This document shows, in pieces, positions 54,799 through 63,546 of a DNA stretch of 64,000 nucleotides. Every line of letters starts with the position of its first letter. The first letter of the stretch is position 1. This stretch comes from BJGO01 sp964640655 (GTDB taxonomy: Bacteria > Bacteroidota > Bacteroidia > Chitinophagales > UBA10324). The stretch spans positions 71,414 to 135,413 of the forward strand of contig CAZXFT010000008.1 of the NCBI GenBank assembly GCA_964640655.1, given 5' to 3'. The notes under the pieces are model-generated. The model was not told the origin of the DNA and did no database searches. It saw nothing but the letters and a program-made list of their open reading frames with translations. Position numbers and translations under genes: made by a program.

Positions 54799-55245
54799 AT
54801 GACTAATCAATACAGTATACCACTTCAAATTCGATGGGCAGATATTGATGCCAACAATCATTTGCTCCATAGTGTCTATTACGATTTTGGAGCTTTAGTA
54901 CGCATGCAATTTATGAGTGAAAATGGTTTACTCATGAAGCGTTTGGAGGAACTGCGCTGCGGACCGATAATTTTCAGGGAAGAAGCTCAATACAAAAAGG
55001 AAATCCATTTCAACGATAGTGTCCGAATCAACATTTTTATGACCAAGGCAAGAAGAGACTTTGCGCGATGGAGTTTGCAACATCATATTATTAAGAACGA
55101 AACCGAACTATGTACTATAATCAATCTCGATGGGTCATTTATAGATTTAGACAAACGAAAAGTGCTAATCCCGCCTGCCGAGGTTCAAACGGTATTCGAT
55201 GCTATTCCCAAGAGCAACAATTTTGAATGGATAGAACTAAAATAA
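54799..55245 (+). CDS. Acyl-CoA thioesterase of the 4HBT hotdog family
   Basis: 148 residues. The hotdog motif near the N-terminus reads IRWADIDANNHLLHSVYYDFGALVRMQF: Asp and the NxH segment are the catalytic/CoA pocket signature of 4-hydroxybenzoyl-CoA thioesterase-like enzymes, although the usual N-H-V-N here is NNHLLHS. The rest (YKKEIHFNDSVRINIFMTKARRDFARW, in parts) forms the central sheet. The acyl substrate cannot be told. It lies 54 bp after the haem-binding gene. Confidence 0.88.
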   Translation: MTNQYSIPLQIRWADIDANNHLLHSVYYDFGALVRMQFMSENGLLMKRLEELRCGPIIFREEAQYKKEIHFNDSVRINIFMTKARRDFARWSLQHHIIKNETELCTIINLDGSFIDLDKRKVLIPPAEVQTVFDAIPKSNNFEWIELK

Positions 55246-55276
55246 AAATCCCGGTTCATTATTCATAAACCGGGAT
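55241..55276 (-). terminator. Intrinsic terminator of tRNA-Gln
   Basis: ATCCCGGTT/AACCGGGAT with an 11-nt loop (55248-55276), followed on the minus strand by T5 and further T. It lies 20 nt past the tRNA 3' end. On the plus strand no T-run follows, so it serves the tRNA rather than the thioesterase gene. Confidence 0.8.
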
Positions 55277-55295
55277 AATGGTGCACTGACCTTAG

Positions 55296-55368
55296 TTGAC
55301 CGACCAGGGCTCGAACCTGGACTCTTCTGAATCAAAATCAGACGTGTTGCCAGTTACACCATCGGTCA
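55296..55368 (-). tRNA. tRNA-Gln (anticodon TTG)
   Basis: 73 nt on the minus strand. Acceptor stem TGACCGA pairs with TCGGTCA. The anticodon arm TCTGA-TTTTGAT-TCAGA gives anticodon TTG, reading CAA/CAG. The T arm CCAGG-TTCGAGC-CCTGG is perfect. Discriminator A; the genome does not encode CCA (next bases CTA), so CCA must be added after transcription. No integrase or repeat of the tRNA end is seen beside it. Confidence 0.97.
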
Positions 55369-55538
55369 GCGCGGCGGCAAAAGTAACTGAAATATTTATT
55401 TCACCTAAAAAATGATGTTTATAATCGTTTTTTTTTCTACTATTAAAAAATCTAATACCTCTATCGAGCTAATTACTTAACTGTTAACAACTAAAGATTA
55501 ATGGCTGCACAATAAAAAGTGCCGCATAGCTTTTTTAC

Positions 55539-55546
55539 TATTTTTG
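55539..55546 (+). promoter_or_regulatory. Promoter -7 box for the DUF2723 gene
   Basis: TATTTTTG followed by TCGC, an exact TAnnTTTG match, 29 nt before the ATG at 55576. Confidence 0.45.
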
Positions 55547-55575
55547 TCGCTTTCGAAAAATACCCACCTATTTAC

Positions 55576-58500
55576 ATGACGTCATTTCATAGACTGAATA
55601 CCCTCGTGGGCTGGTTGATTTTTGTTGTAGCCAGTCTTGTTTACATTTTAACCTCTGAGCCTACCGGAAGTTTTTGGGATTGCGGAGAGTTCATTAGTTG
55701 CGCTTATAGACTACAAGTAGCGCACTCACCCGGAGCACCTTTATTTTTAATCATAGGAAGGTTGTTTGCTATGTTGGCAAGTGGTCCCGATACGGTAGCC
55801 TTAATGGTGAATCTGATGTCGAATCTGATGGGTGGTCTCACTTCATTATTTATGTTCTGGACTGTAACCATGCTAGCTAGAAAGATTATTGCTAAAAAAG
55901 AGGGTGATTTTACTTTAGCTGATACTATTTTAGTATTAGGTGCCGGTGCTGTTGGAGCATTGGCTGCCACCTTTGCAGATTCGTTATGGTTCTCAGCTGT
56001 TGAGGGTGAAGTATATGCCTCATCCAGTGCATTTACTGCTTTTGTATTCTGGGCAATATTAAAATGGGAAAACCAGGCTGACGAACCACAGGCTGATCGC
56101 TGGTTATTGTTAATAGCATATGCGATGGGATTATCTATTGGTGTTCACTTACTTAATTTGCTATGTATTCCGGCTATAGTCTTTGTTTATTATTTCAAGA
56201 AACACCGTGACCAAATTACAAACTGGGGTGCAGTAAAAATTTTCTTACTATCCTGCGCCATACTAGCTGGTGTGCAATATGGTATCATCCCCAGCCTGCC
56301 GAATCTGGCATTGAAGTTCGACATCGTTTTCCGTAATTCATTCGGTTTACCTTACAATACAGGCGCTTTAACTTTTGCATTTATTGTAATTGGTTTAATT
56401 GGTTTTGGATTTATATATGCGAAACGCAAGAATAACTATATGCTCCATATGAGTGTACTCATGGTGTGTATGATAATACTTGGTTATACTTCATATGCTA
56501 TGGTTTTGATTCGCGCATCAGCCAATCCATCAATAAATATGAGTAATCCCAAAGACCTGATTAACCTGGTGAGTTACCTGAATCGTGAACAATACGGCGA
56601 ACGTCCATTGGCTTATGGCCAAACATTTACAGCACGTCCGGTTGATGTAGATTGGAGTGGCGGAGAAATGAAGTATTGGAAAGGTCCTGATAAATACGTG
56701 GAACTTGGTCGTAAACCGGTTGTGAAATACAGCTCTGAGGATAAGATGTTATTTCCCCGCATTTGGGACAACGACGACGACTCCCACGTTAACTTTTACA
56801 AAAGTTGGTTAAGCTTGAAGGAAGGTCAAAAACCTACAATGGCAGATAATATCAACTTCTTTGTAACCTTCCAGATGAATTATATGTACTGGCGTTATTT
56901 CATGTGGAATTTTGCCGGTCGCCAAAATGATGTGCAAGGGGCTACAGGAAATATTCAAAGTGGCAACTGGATATCAGGTATCAATGCAATAGATAATATC
57001 CGTTTGGGTTCTCAGGATAATCTGCCTCCTTCTATGAGCAATAACAAGGCACGTAACAAGTATTACTTTATACCATTAATACTTGGATTGTTAGGATTAT
57101 ACTACCACTATAGAAAACGCAACCACGATGCCTGGGTAGTGATGCTTTTATTCTTCTTCACAGGTCTGGCCATTGTAATTTATTTGAACCAAACTCCATT
57201 ACAGCCACGTGAACGTGATTATGCATATGCAGGATCTATCTATGCGTTCTGCATTTGGATAGGCTTAGGTGTATTGGCAATTGCCGATTGGTTATCGAAG
57301 AAAATGAATCCACTCGGTACTGCATTAACAGCTATCACTGTTGCTCTTTTAGCTCCTGTTTTGATGGGTGCTCAGGGTTGGGATGATCACAACCGTTCTA
57401 ATCGTTACACTGCACGTGATTTTGGTCGAAATTACCTTGAATCGTGTGCTCCAAATGCCATATTATTTACACAGGGGGATAATGATACTTATCCCTTATG
57501 GTACGCACAGGAAGTTGAAGGTATTCGTCCGGATGTGCGTATTGTTAATCTTAGTTTGTTGGGTGTAGATTGGTACATAGATCAAATGAAGCGTAAAGTA
57601 AATATGGCAGATGCTGTTCCAATATCATTGCCAGATGAAGCTTATCGTGGTTCTAAACGTGATGTAACAAGATACAGTAAAAATCCCGGTTTAGATCCTG
57701 CCCAGTATTATAACATTAAGGATGTAGTTGCTTTTATGTCTTCTGAAGACCCTGCTAAGAAGGTCCGTATGTATGGAGATGAAATGGAAAATTATTTACC
57801 TGTAAAAAATCTTTTCATTCCTGTAGATAAAAATGAAATCATTTCAAGTGGAATGATACAGGATGCCGATACCGCCAACATTGTATCTCGCGTGGAATGG
57901 ACCTTAAACCGTTCTACTATCCTGAAACCTAGTTTACTGGTTATGGATATTATTCAGGCTAACAACTGGAAGCGTCCGATATACTTTGCCATTAGTGTTA
58001 ACAGTGAGGAATATTTAGGTCTCAATGAATACCTGCAACAGGAAGGTTTAACTTATCGCTTAGTGCCTGTCAGAAATAAATCTGCCGACGGTTTACCGGG
58101 TAAAGTGAATACGGAATTGATGTATAATAATGTCATGAACTTCTGGTGGGGTGGCATTGATAAACAGGAAGTTTATCTGGATGAGAACATATTACGTATG
58201 GTGAGTAATCTGCGCAGCAACTTTGCACGCCTTGCAAACTCCTTAATAGCCGAAGGCAAAAAAGATAAGGCGATTCAAGTACTTGATAAATGCATTGAAG
58301 TATTACCTGAAAAGAATGTTCCCTACTCTTTGTTGATGCTTCCTGTTGCACAGGCATATTATAAGGCCGATGCTGCAGATAAAGGAAAGGAGATATTAAA
58401 GAAGTTGGTGAGCTGGTACGCTGACAATATGCGCTATATGACATCATTGGATAATTCACAGCGTGCATATTTCCGCCGCGATATGAATGAAGCTGTTTAC

Positions 58501-58632
58501 GTGTTTAGTGAAGCAGCACAAATTGCAGAGAAAAGTAATGACACCGAACTACAAAATATTGTGAAGCCATTATTTGAAAAATACAGACCATATTATACAT
58601 TCGATCAGCAAGAACAAGAAGCTGAGGAATAA
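55576..58632 (+). CDS. DUF2723 integral membrane protein (GT-C, O-mannosyltransferase-like)
   Basis: 1018 residues from the ATG at 55576. Opens with a membrane helix and the diagnostic TSEPTGSFWDCGEFI, AYRLQVAHSPGAPLF, which holds the acidic residue typical of GT-C active sites. About twelve helices reach residue ~590 (PLQPRERDYAYAGSIYAF is conserved). A large periplasmic C-terminal domain follows (FTQGDNDTYPLWYAQEVEG, VRIVNLSLLGVDWYIDQM), ending in a TPR-like region. The family includes human TMEM260, a protein O-mannosyltransferase. Bacteroidota are known for O-glycosylation of exported proteins, so a role in glycosylating the secreted proteins is plausible but unproved. Confidence 0.92.
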   Translation: MTSFHRLNTLVGWLIFVVASLVYILTSEPTGSFWDCGEFISCAYRLQVAHSPGAPLFLIIGRLFAMLASGPDTVALMVNLMSNLMGGLTSLFMFWTVTMLARKIIAKKEGDFTLADTILVLGAGAVGALAATFADSLWFSAVEGEVYASSSAFTAFVFWAILKWENQADEPQADRWLLLIAYAMGLSIGVHLLNLLCIPAIVFVYYFKKHRDQITNWGAVKIFLLSCAILAGVQYGIIPSLPNLALKFDIVFRNSFGLPYNTGALTFAFIVIGLIGFGFIYAKRKNNYMLHMSVLMVCMIILGYTSYAMVLIRASANPSINMSNPKDLINLVSYLNREQYGERPLAYGQTFTARPVDVDWSGGEMKYWKGPDKYVELGRKPVVKYSSEDKMLFPRIWDNDDDSHVNFYKSWLSLKEGQKPTMADNINFFVTFQMNYMYWRYFMWNFAGRQNDVQGATGNIQSGNWISGINAIDNIRLGSQDNLPPSMSNNKARNKYYFIPLILGLLGLYYHYRKRNHDAWVVMLLFFFTGLAIVIYLNQTPLQPRERDYAYAGSIYAFCIWIGLGVLAIADWLSKKMNPLGTALTAITVALLAPVLMGAQGWDDHNRSNRYTARDFGRNYLESCAPNAILFTQGDNDTYPLWYAQEVEGIRPDVRIVNLSLLGVDWYIDQMKRKVNMADAVPISLPDEAYRGSKRDVTRYSKNPGLDPAQYYNIKDVVAFMSSEDPAKKVRMYGDEMENYLPVKNLFIPVDKNEIISSGMIQDADTANIVSRVEWTLNRSTILKPSLLVMDIIQANNWKRPIYFAISVNSEEYLGLNEYLQQEGLTYRLVPVRNKSADGLPGKVNTELMYNNVMNFWWGGIDKQEVYLDENILRMVSNLRSNFARLANSLIAEGKKDKAIQVLDKCIEVLPEKNVPYSLLMLPVAQAYYKADAADKGKEILKKLVSWYADNMRYMTSLDNSQRAYFRRDMNEAVYVFSEAAQIAEKSNDTELQNIVKPLFEKYRPYYTFDQQEQEAEE

Positions 58633-58650
58633 CACTTACCTATATCATAA

Positions 58651-58680
58651 AAAAAGCCGCAACAATGTTGCGGCTTTTTT
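58651..58680. terminator. Bidirectional terminator between the DUF2723 gene and ahcY
   Basis: AAAAAGCCGCAAC and GTTGCGGCTTTTTT pair around an AAT loop; A and T runs flank both sides. It serves both convergent genes (stops at 58632 and 58702). Confidence 0.92.
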
Positions 58681-58701
58681 ATGATACTTTTAAAAAAGTG
58701 A

Positions 58702-60018
58702 TTAGTAACGATAGTACTCAGGCTTGTAAGGACCTTCAACAGGAATACCAAGATATTCTGATTGGTCTTTAGAGAGAACATCGAGCGTTACACCAATTTT
58801 AGCTAAATGTAAACGGGCAACTTTCTCATCCAGATGCTTTGGCAGCATATATACTTTATTCTCGTACTTGTCTGAGTGCAGCCATAACTCCAACTGAGCT
58901 AATGTTTGATTGGTGAATGAGTTCGACATCACAAACGATGGATGGCCAGTAGCACAACCAAGATTTACCAGACGTCCTTCAGCTAATACAATCACATCTT
59001 TACCATCAATATTGTACAAGTCAACCTGTGGTTTGATAACATCTTTTGTATGACCATAGTTGTCATTCAACCAAGCCATATCAATTTCAATATCAAAGTG
59101 GCCAATATTGCAAACAATCGCTTTGTCCTTCATAGAACGGAAGTGTTGCTCGGTGATTAATCCTTTGCAACCTGAAGCAGTAACTATAATGTCAGCCTCT
59201 TTTACAGCGTCAGCCATTTTCTTTACCTCGTAACCATCCATAGCAGCTTGTAAAGCACAGATAGGATCAATTTCTGTAACAATTACACGAGCACCGGCTC
59301 CACGCAATGAATCGGCAGATCCTTTACCCACATCACCATAACCACCTACAACGGCAACTTTACCGGCAATCATCACATCAGTAGCACGACGAATGGCATC
59401 CACCAAAGATTCGCGACAACCGTATTTGTTGTCGAACTTCGATTTAGTTACTGAGTCGTTGATGTTAATAGCAGGCATGTGCAGCGTACCATTTTTCATT
59501 CTGTCGTACAATCGGTGAACACCCGTTGTAGTTTCTTCCGACAATCCTTTAATACCTTTGATTAGCTCAGGGTATACGTCGAAAACCATGTTGGTTAAAT
59601 CGCCACCATCGTCAAGAATCATATTCAGCGGACGGTCTGTGTTGCCGAAGAATAATGTTTGTTCAATACACCAGTTAAATTCTTCTTCATTCATTCCTTT
59701 CCATGCAAAAACCGGAATACCAGCAGCAGCAATTGCAGCAGCGGCATGGTCTTGTGTCGAGAAGATGTTGCAGGAAGACCAACGCACTTCAGCACCCAGG
59801 TCAATTAAGGTTTCTATTAAAACGGCTGTTTGAATAGTCATGTGCAGGCAACCTGCAATGCGAGCGTTTTTCAGGGGTTTTTTGCCCTTAAACTCTTCGC
59901 GGATAGCCATTAAACCGGGCATTTCTGCTTCGGCAAGGCGTATTTCTTTACGACCCCATTCTGCTAATGAGATGTCCTTTACTTTGTAAGGTAATGTCAA
60001 TTCCAATGTACTTTTCAT
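58702..60018 (-). CDS. ahcY: Adenosylhomocysteinase
   Basis: 438 residues. Hydrolyses S-adenosylhomocysteine to adenosine and homocysteine, relieving product inhibition of methyltransferases and feeding the methionine cycle. Seen: [37 protein letters not shown], the NAD-binding [34 protein letters not shown], and the C-terminal [13 protein letters not shown] with the conserved Lys-Tyr that reaches the partner subunit. All tetramer motifs are present. The leader carries a terminator-like hairpin (60069-60110), so expression may be attenuated. Convergent with DUF2723. Confidence 0.97.
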   Translation of the reverse strand: MKSTLELTLPYKVKDISLAEWGRKEIRLAEAEMPGLMAIREEFKGKKPLKNARIAGCLHMTIQTAVLIETLIDLGAEVRWSSCNIFSTQDHAAAAIAAAGIPVFAWKGMNEEEFNWCIEQTLFFGNTDRPLNMILDDGGDLTNMVFDVYPELIKGIKGLSEETTTGVHRLYDRMKNGTLHMPAININDSVTKSKFDNKYGCRESLVDAIRRATDVMIAGKVAVVGGYGDVGKGSADSLRGAGARVIVTEIDPICALQAAMDGYEVKKMADAVKEADIIVTASGCKGLITEQHFRSMKDKAIVCNIGHFDIEIDMAWLNDNYGHTKDVIKPQVDLYNIDGKDVIVLAEGRLVNLGCATGHPSFVMSNSFTNQTLAQLELWLHSDKYENKVYMLPKHLDEKVARLHLAKIGVTLDVLSKDQSEYLGIPVEGPYKPEYYRY

Positions 60019-60068
60019 TAATTAGTGATTTGATTTTTAAGCGTTTGTAAAAATAATAGGTTTCTAGT

Positions 60069-60110
60069 AAAAAACCACTAACAATTCAAGATATATTGAA
60101 TTGTTAGTGG
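60069..60110 (-). promoter_or_regulatory. Terminator-like hairpin in the ahcY leader
   Basis: On the minus strand a perfect 15-bp stem (CCACTAACAATTCAA and its complement, 6-nt loop, 60075-60110) is followed directly by T6 (60069-60074) and lies 51 nt before the ahcY ATG. No minus-strand gene ends here, so it is placed like an attenuator rather than a normal terminator. Confidence 0.6.
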
Positions 60111-60123
60111 AACTTTACACCGC

Positions 60124-60142
60124 ATTCAAACATTGTTTGAAT
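60124..60142 (-). promoter_or_regulatory. Upstream hairpin that could act as an antiterminator in the ahcY leader
   Basis: ATTCAAAC-ATT-GTTTGAAT, a perfect 8-bp stem. Read on the minus strand its 3' arm contains TTGAAT, complementary to ATTCAA in the 5' arm of the terminator hairpin, so the two structures can compete. The effect is inferred. Confidence 0.35.
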
Positions 60143-60174
60143 CACATTGTTTAATCTAAAATTCAAAACTTAAT

Positions 60175-60603
60175 ATGTACCCACCGGAATTAGTAAATCC
60201 TATGCGAAAAGAATTAACCAACGCAGGATTTAAAGAAACATTACAAGCGGCTGAAGTAGAGCAGGCCGTGAAACAAACCAAAGGCACTACCCTTTTAGTT
60301 GTGAACTCAGTATGCGGATGTGCAGCCGGAACCTGTCGTCCGGGCGTATTACAATCTTTAAATAGCGAGGTAAAGCCCGACCAACTAGTTACAGTTTTTG
60401 CCGGTGTAGATCGCGAGGCTACACAAAAAGCCCGCGAGTTTATGCTGCCTTACCCTCCATCATCACCTGCCATTGCATTGTTCAAAGACGGAGAACTGGT
60501 TCATATGATTGAACGCCATCATATTGAGGGTCGTTCTGCAGATATGATTGGCAATCATCTGAAACAAGTTTATCAGGAGTATTGCGGAGAAAAGGTTGGT
60601 TAA
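60175..60603 (+). CDS. Bacilliredoxin (BrxA/BrxB family)
   Basis: 142 residues of the thioredoxin fold. The active site is the CGC variant: VNSVCGCAAGTCRPGVL with C47, C49 and a further C54. Other family marks are MLPYPPSSPAIALFKDGE and MIERHHIEGR. In Firmicutes, BrxA/B remove bacillithiol from protein thiols; Bacteroidota also encode bacillithiol synthesis genes (bshABC), which are not in this window. Divergent from ahcY, with a weak terminator downstream. Confidence 0.92.
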   Translation: MYPPELVNPMRKELTNAGFKETLQAAEVEQAVKQTKGTTLLVVNSVCGCAAGTCRPGVLQSLNSEVKPDQLVTVFAGVDREATQKAREFMLPYPPSSPAIALFKDGELVHMIERHHIEGRSADMIGNHLKQVYQEYCGEKVG

Positions 60604-60630
60604 TTTTTTCTCTAAGGAATTAAAATAATC

Positions 60631-60650
60631 AAGCCCCTGTTGAGGGGCTT
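60631..60650. terminator. Short hairpin between the bacilliredoxin and DUF151 genes
   Basis: AAGCCCCT-GTTG-AGGGGCTT, an 8-bp stem, placed between the convergent stops at 60603 and 60658. The T-runs are short, so it is likely a modest bidirectional terminator. Confidence 0.7.
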
Positions 60651-60657
60651 TATTATT

Positions 60658-61254
60658 TTATGAAGCTTTGCTTCTTCTCTTAATTTCATCACGAATATTG
60701 GTTGCCTTTTCGTATTCTTCTTTTTCAAGAAACTTGTTCAGCATATCCTGTAATTCACTCATAGATTTTTTACTTAAATCGTCGGGTTTGCTGCTTTCGG
60801 CAGGTGTTACACCGGCCAGATAAGTAGCACCTCGTTCCACATTGGCTTCTATACTTAAAGCCGCCTGATCCAAAATGAACTCATAGGTAAATATGGGAGC
60901 ATCGAAGCGCAATGCCAGCGCTATGGCATCAGAAGTGCGTGAGTCCACTTCTATTAGCTTTCCATTATTCTCGCAAACCAACTTGGAGTAAAAAATTCCA
61001 TCGTTGAGGTTGTTGATGATCACTTCCTTGAGTTTAATACCAAACTCGTTGCACATATTTTTAATGAGATCGTGAGTCATGGGTCTTTGCGAAGACATTT
61101 TCTCAAAAGCCACAGCAATAGACTGAGCTTCATAACCACCTATCACTATTGGTAAGCGACGATTGCCACTTTCCTCTGATAACACCAAAGCATAACCATG
61201 CGATTGTGATAAGCTATGAGAAACGGCAACTACTTTCAGTTCAATTTTTCGCAT
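60658..61254 (-). CDS. Bifunctional nuclease family protein (DUF151) with UVR motif
   Basis: 198 residues. The BFN domain (1-130) has KVVAVSHSLSQSHGYALVL, RLPIVIGGYEAQSIA, RPMTHDLIKNMC and VDSRTSDAIALALRF with conserved Ser/Asp residues. The C-terminal segment from about 160 (SMSELQDMLNKFLEKEEYEKA, NIRDEIKRRS) is an UvrB/UvrC-type coiled motif. Plant homologues cleave RNA and DNA; bacterial function is untested. Last gene of the etfB-etfA-DUF151 operon, 17 bp after etfA. Confidence 0.92.
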   Translation of the reverse strand: MRKIELKVVAVSHSLSQSHGYALVLSEESGNRRLPIVIGGYEAQSIAVAFEKMSSQRPMTHDLIKNMCNEFGIKLKEVIINNLNDGIFYSKLVCENNGKLIEVDSRTSDAIALALRFDAPIFTYEFILDQAALSIEANVERGATYLAGVTPAESSKPDDLSKKSMSELQDMLNKFLEKEEYEKATNIRDEIKRRSKAS

Positions 61255-61271
61255 TCCGAAAAGTACAATTT

Positions 61272-62252
61272 TTAATGAGCCGATGCTTTGAATTTTTTCA
61301 ATGCCTCGTTCAACTTAGGAACAACCTGAAAGGCATCACCCACTATACCGTAATCGGCAGCTTTGAAGAATGGTGCTTCGGGGTCGGTATTGATAACAAC
61401 AATAACCTTGCTGCCATTGACACCGGCTAAGTGCTGAATGGCACCGCTGATACCTACTGCAATATACAAGTTGGGTCTGATGGTTAATCCCGTTTGACCA
61501 ACATGTTCCTCGTGTGGACGCCAATGCAAGTCGGCTACGGCACGCGAGCAGGCAGTGGCTGCGCCAATGTGTTGCGCCATCTCTTCAATCATCCCCCAGT
61601 TCTCGGCACCTTTCATACCGCGACCGGCACTTACCACCAACTCGGCATCGGTCAGGGCTACTTTGCCACTCGTTTTTTGAACTTCGATCGATTTAATTCT
61701 GAAATCAGCATCAGTTAATCCTGCACTGAAGTCAACTGTTGCAGTTGCTGTTTCTGATATTTCGGGAGCAATGGAGTTCGGCAACAAGGCAATAATTTTT
61801 ACAGCTGTGGCAACAGTATATTCTGCTATGGCTTTTCCGCTGAATACATTTTTATTGATATGCCATTCGCTGCCATGAATATCGGGTAAGGAAATAGCAC
61901 CCGCTACATAGCCTGCTTTTAATTTGGCTGAAACGATGGCAGCTACAGCCTTGGAGGTATAGCCAGCACTAAAAATTAGTGCAACTGCATTTTCCTGCTG
62001 CACTGCAGCAACAAGTGCTTTGGCTATGGCATTGGGTTCAAACTGATGCAGTCGGGCATCGGTGTTTTTTAAAATTTTAGTAGCTCCATATTTCGATAGT
62101 TGAGCTAGTTCTTCGGCAGGTGCGTTTTCTAAAATGATTGCACTGACTGTGGTGCCTGTAGCCTGTGCCACTTTGCGCGCATAGGTGAGTGATTCGAATG
62201 TGGCTTTGGTGAATTTATTTCCACTCAGTTCTGCAAATACAAGAATAGACAT
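61272..62252 (-). CDS. etfA: Electron transfer flavoprotein subunit alpha
   Basis: 326 residues. The FAD-binding C-terminal domain shows VVSAGRGMKGAENW, then AACSRAVADLHWRPHEEHVGQTGLTI (quoted in parts), PNLYIAVGISGAIQHLAG and NTDPEAPFFKAADYGIVGDAF, all diagnostic. With EtfB it carries electrons from acyl-CoA and other dehydrogenases to the quinone pool via ETF:quinone oxidoreductase, not encoded here. 6 bp after etfB. Confidence 0.95.
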   Translation of the reverse strand: MSILVFAELSGNKFTKATFESLTYARKVAQATGTTVSAIILENAPAEELAQLSKYGATKILKNTDARLHQFEPNAIAKALVAAVQQENAVALIFSAGYTSKAVAAIVSAKLKAGYVAGAISLPDIHGSEWHINKNVFSGKAIAEYTVATAVKIIALLPNSIAPEISETATATVDFSAGLTDADFRIKSIEVQKTSGKVALTDAELVVSAGRGMKGAENWGMIEEMAQHIGAATACSRAVADLHWRPHEEHVGQTGLTIRPNLYIAVGISGAIQHLAGVNGSKVIVVINTDPEAPFFKAADYGIVGDAFQVVPKLNEALKKFKASAH

Positions 62253-62258
62253 GCTGTG

Positions 62259-62999
62259 TTAAATGACTTTTGCTTCGTTATGTAATAGATCAATCAATTG
62301 TTCGGGATTATCGGCAGGAATGAGTTTTACCCCTGTTTTTTCTGCGGGGAGCTTGTATGATTTGACAGAAGTGAGTGCATCGGAAGTGTTTGGTGCAACC
62401 GTGTTCAATGGCTTGGTGCGTGCAGCAGTAATGCCACGAATGTTGGGGATACGTGCCTCTGCCATTCCTTTAGATGCGCTTGCCACAAAAGGAAACTGCA
62501 CTTGTAATTTTTCTTTCCCTCCGCTTATTTCGCGTTCCATAGTGGCGGTGTTACCATCCACCTCTAAGGATACAGCCAATGAGACATAAGGCCAATCTAA
62601 AATGCCTGCAAGCATGCCACCAAGCACCGAACCATTGTAGTCAATGGTTTCTTTGCCTGTAAGGATGAAGTCGAAGCCTTTGTCTTTGACGTAGCTGGCA
62701 ATTTCGGCAGCAACAAAGTATGAGTCGCGCGGGTCGGCATCGATGCGAACAGCATCGTCGGCGCCAATGGCTAAAGCACGGCGAATGATGGGTTCATTGT
62801 CAGCGAGGCCTACATTAATAACAGTTACCGTACCGCCTGATTTTTCTTTTAACTCGCAAGCACGCACTAAAGCATACCACTCGTCGTAAGGGTTCATAAT
62901 GAACTGAACCTTATCGGAGTTGAATTTAGTATTGTTATCGGTGAACGCAATTTTGGTGGTGGTGTCTGGAACTTTGCTGATGCAAACTAAAATCTTCAT
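62259..62999 (-). CDS. etfB: Electron transfer flavoprotein subunit beta
   Basis: 246 residues. MKILVCISKVPDTTTKIAF starts the nucleotide-binding fold. FNSDKVQFIMNPYDEWYALV, LTGKETIDYNGSVLGGMLA and the family signature VRIDADPRDSYFVAAEIA are present, with SKGMAEARIPNIRGITAARTK near the C-terminus. First gene of the etf operon, with a -7 box at 63034-63041 that overlaps the divergent TPR promoter region. Confidence 0.95.
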   Translation of the reverse strand: MKILVCISKVPDTTTKIAFTDNNTKFNSDKVQFIMNPYDEWYALVRACELKEKSGGTVTVINVGLADNEPIIRRALAIGADDAVRIDADPRDSYFVAAEIASYVKDKGFDFILTGKETIDYNGSVLGGMLAGILDWPYVSLAVSLEVDGNTATMEREISGGKEKLQVQFPFVASASKGMAEARIPNIRGITAARTKPLNTVAPNTSDALTSVKSYKLPAEKTGVKLIPADNPEQLIDLLHNEAKVI

Positions 63000-63022
63000 A
63001 AGAAATCTATCGCTGTTGTGAT

Positions 63023-63030
63023 TACGTTTG
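63023..63030 (+). promoter_or_regulatory. Promoter -7 box for the small TPR gene
   Basis: TACGTTTG followed by CGGC, an exact TAnnTTTG match, 33 nt before the ATG at 63064. It lies 3 bp from the opposite-strand box for etfB. Confidence 0.5.
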
Positions 63031-63033
63031 CGG

Positions 63034-63041
63034 CAAAAATA
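63034..63041 (-). promoter_or_regulatory. Promoter -7 box for the etfB-etfA-DUF151 operon
   Basis: Minus-strand TATTTTTG, an exact TAnnTTTG match, 34 nt before the etfB start. It and the plus-strand box lie 3 bp apart, so the two promoters probably exclude each other. Confidence 0.5.
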
Positions 63042-63063
63042 TTGAAAAAAAAGTGAGGACAGT

Positions 63064-63378
63064 ATGAAGGAGCATATACGCCTGCAACAAATTCTGCTGA
63101 TGCTGCAAGATGAGCCTCAGGACTCGTTTCTGCGCTTTGCTGCTGCACTTGAATATGAAAAAATGAAAGAGCCGGAAACGGCATTGCACTATTATCAAAT
63201 GATACTGAGCGATGAGCCTTCTTATACCGGTGTTTATCTGCATCTGGGAAATTTATATGCAGGTATGAATGAACGCGTAAAAGCAAAAGAAATTTATGAG
63301 CGAGGGATGTTGCTTACCAAAGGGAAGGATAACAAAGCATTTGATGAGTTGCGGAGTGCATTGGAGGAACTGGAGTGA
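63064..63378 (+). CDS. Small tetratricopeptide repeat protein
   Basis: 104 residues, soluble, two to three TPRs: DSFLRFAAALEYEKMKEPETA, ALHYYQMILSDEPSYTGVYL and YLHLGNLYAGMNERVKAKEI. Starts MKEHIRLQQILLMLQDEPQD. Short TPR proteins next to etf genes are seen in this phylum; the function is unknown. It is the last gene before the repeat region. Confidence 0.88.
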   Translation: MKEHIRLQQILLMLQDEPQDSFLRFAAALEYEKMKEPETALHYYQMILSDEPSYTGVYLHLGNLYAGMNERVKAKEIYERGMLLTKGKDNKAFDELRSALEELE

Positions 63379-63546
63379 TGGACGAAAAGTAGTTTTGAAG
63401 AGGCTTATTGATAATGTATAAGGTGTTTGGTGCAGATAGATAGTTTGGGAGTGTATTTTGAGTTAGCTTATATAGGGAGAATAGGACTCGTGTAAAAGAG
63501 GATGTGAGGCGGAGAAGTGAGTTTGGGAGGCGGAGAAGAGCAGAAG
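63379..63546. other. Purine-skewed sequence leading into the repeats
   Basis: The plus strand is almost free of C and rich in G and A. AGGCGGAGAAG occurs at 63507 and again 21 nt later at 63528, the same spacing as the minisatellite further right. No gene is supported. Confidence 0.6.

Noticed and set aside
55296..55368. Integration site at tRNA-Gln
   Set aside because: No integrase, no repeat of the tRNA 3' end and no atypical gene block lies beside it; both flanks are housekeeping genes.
60019..60174. Known SAH or SAM riboswitch before ahcY
   Set aside because: The leader is very AT-rich and lacks the GC-rich conserved core I would expect; only the hairpin pair is supported.
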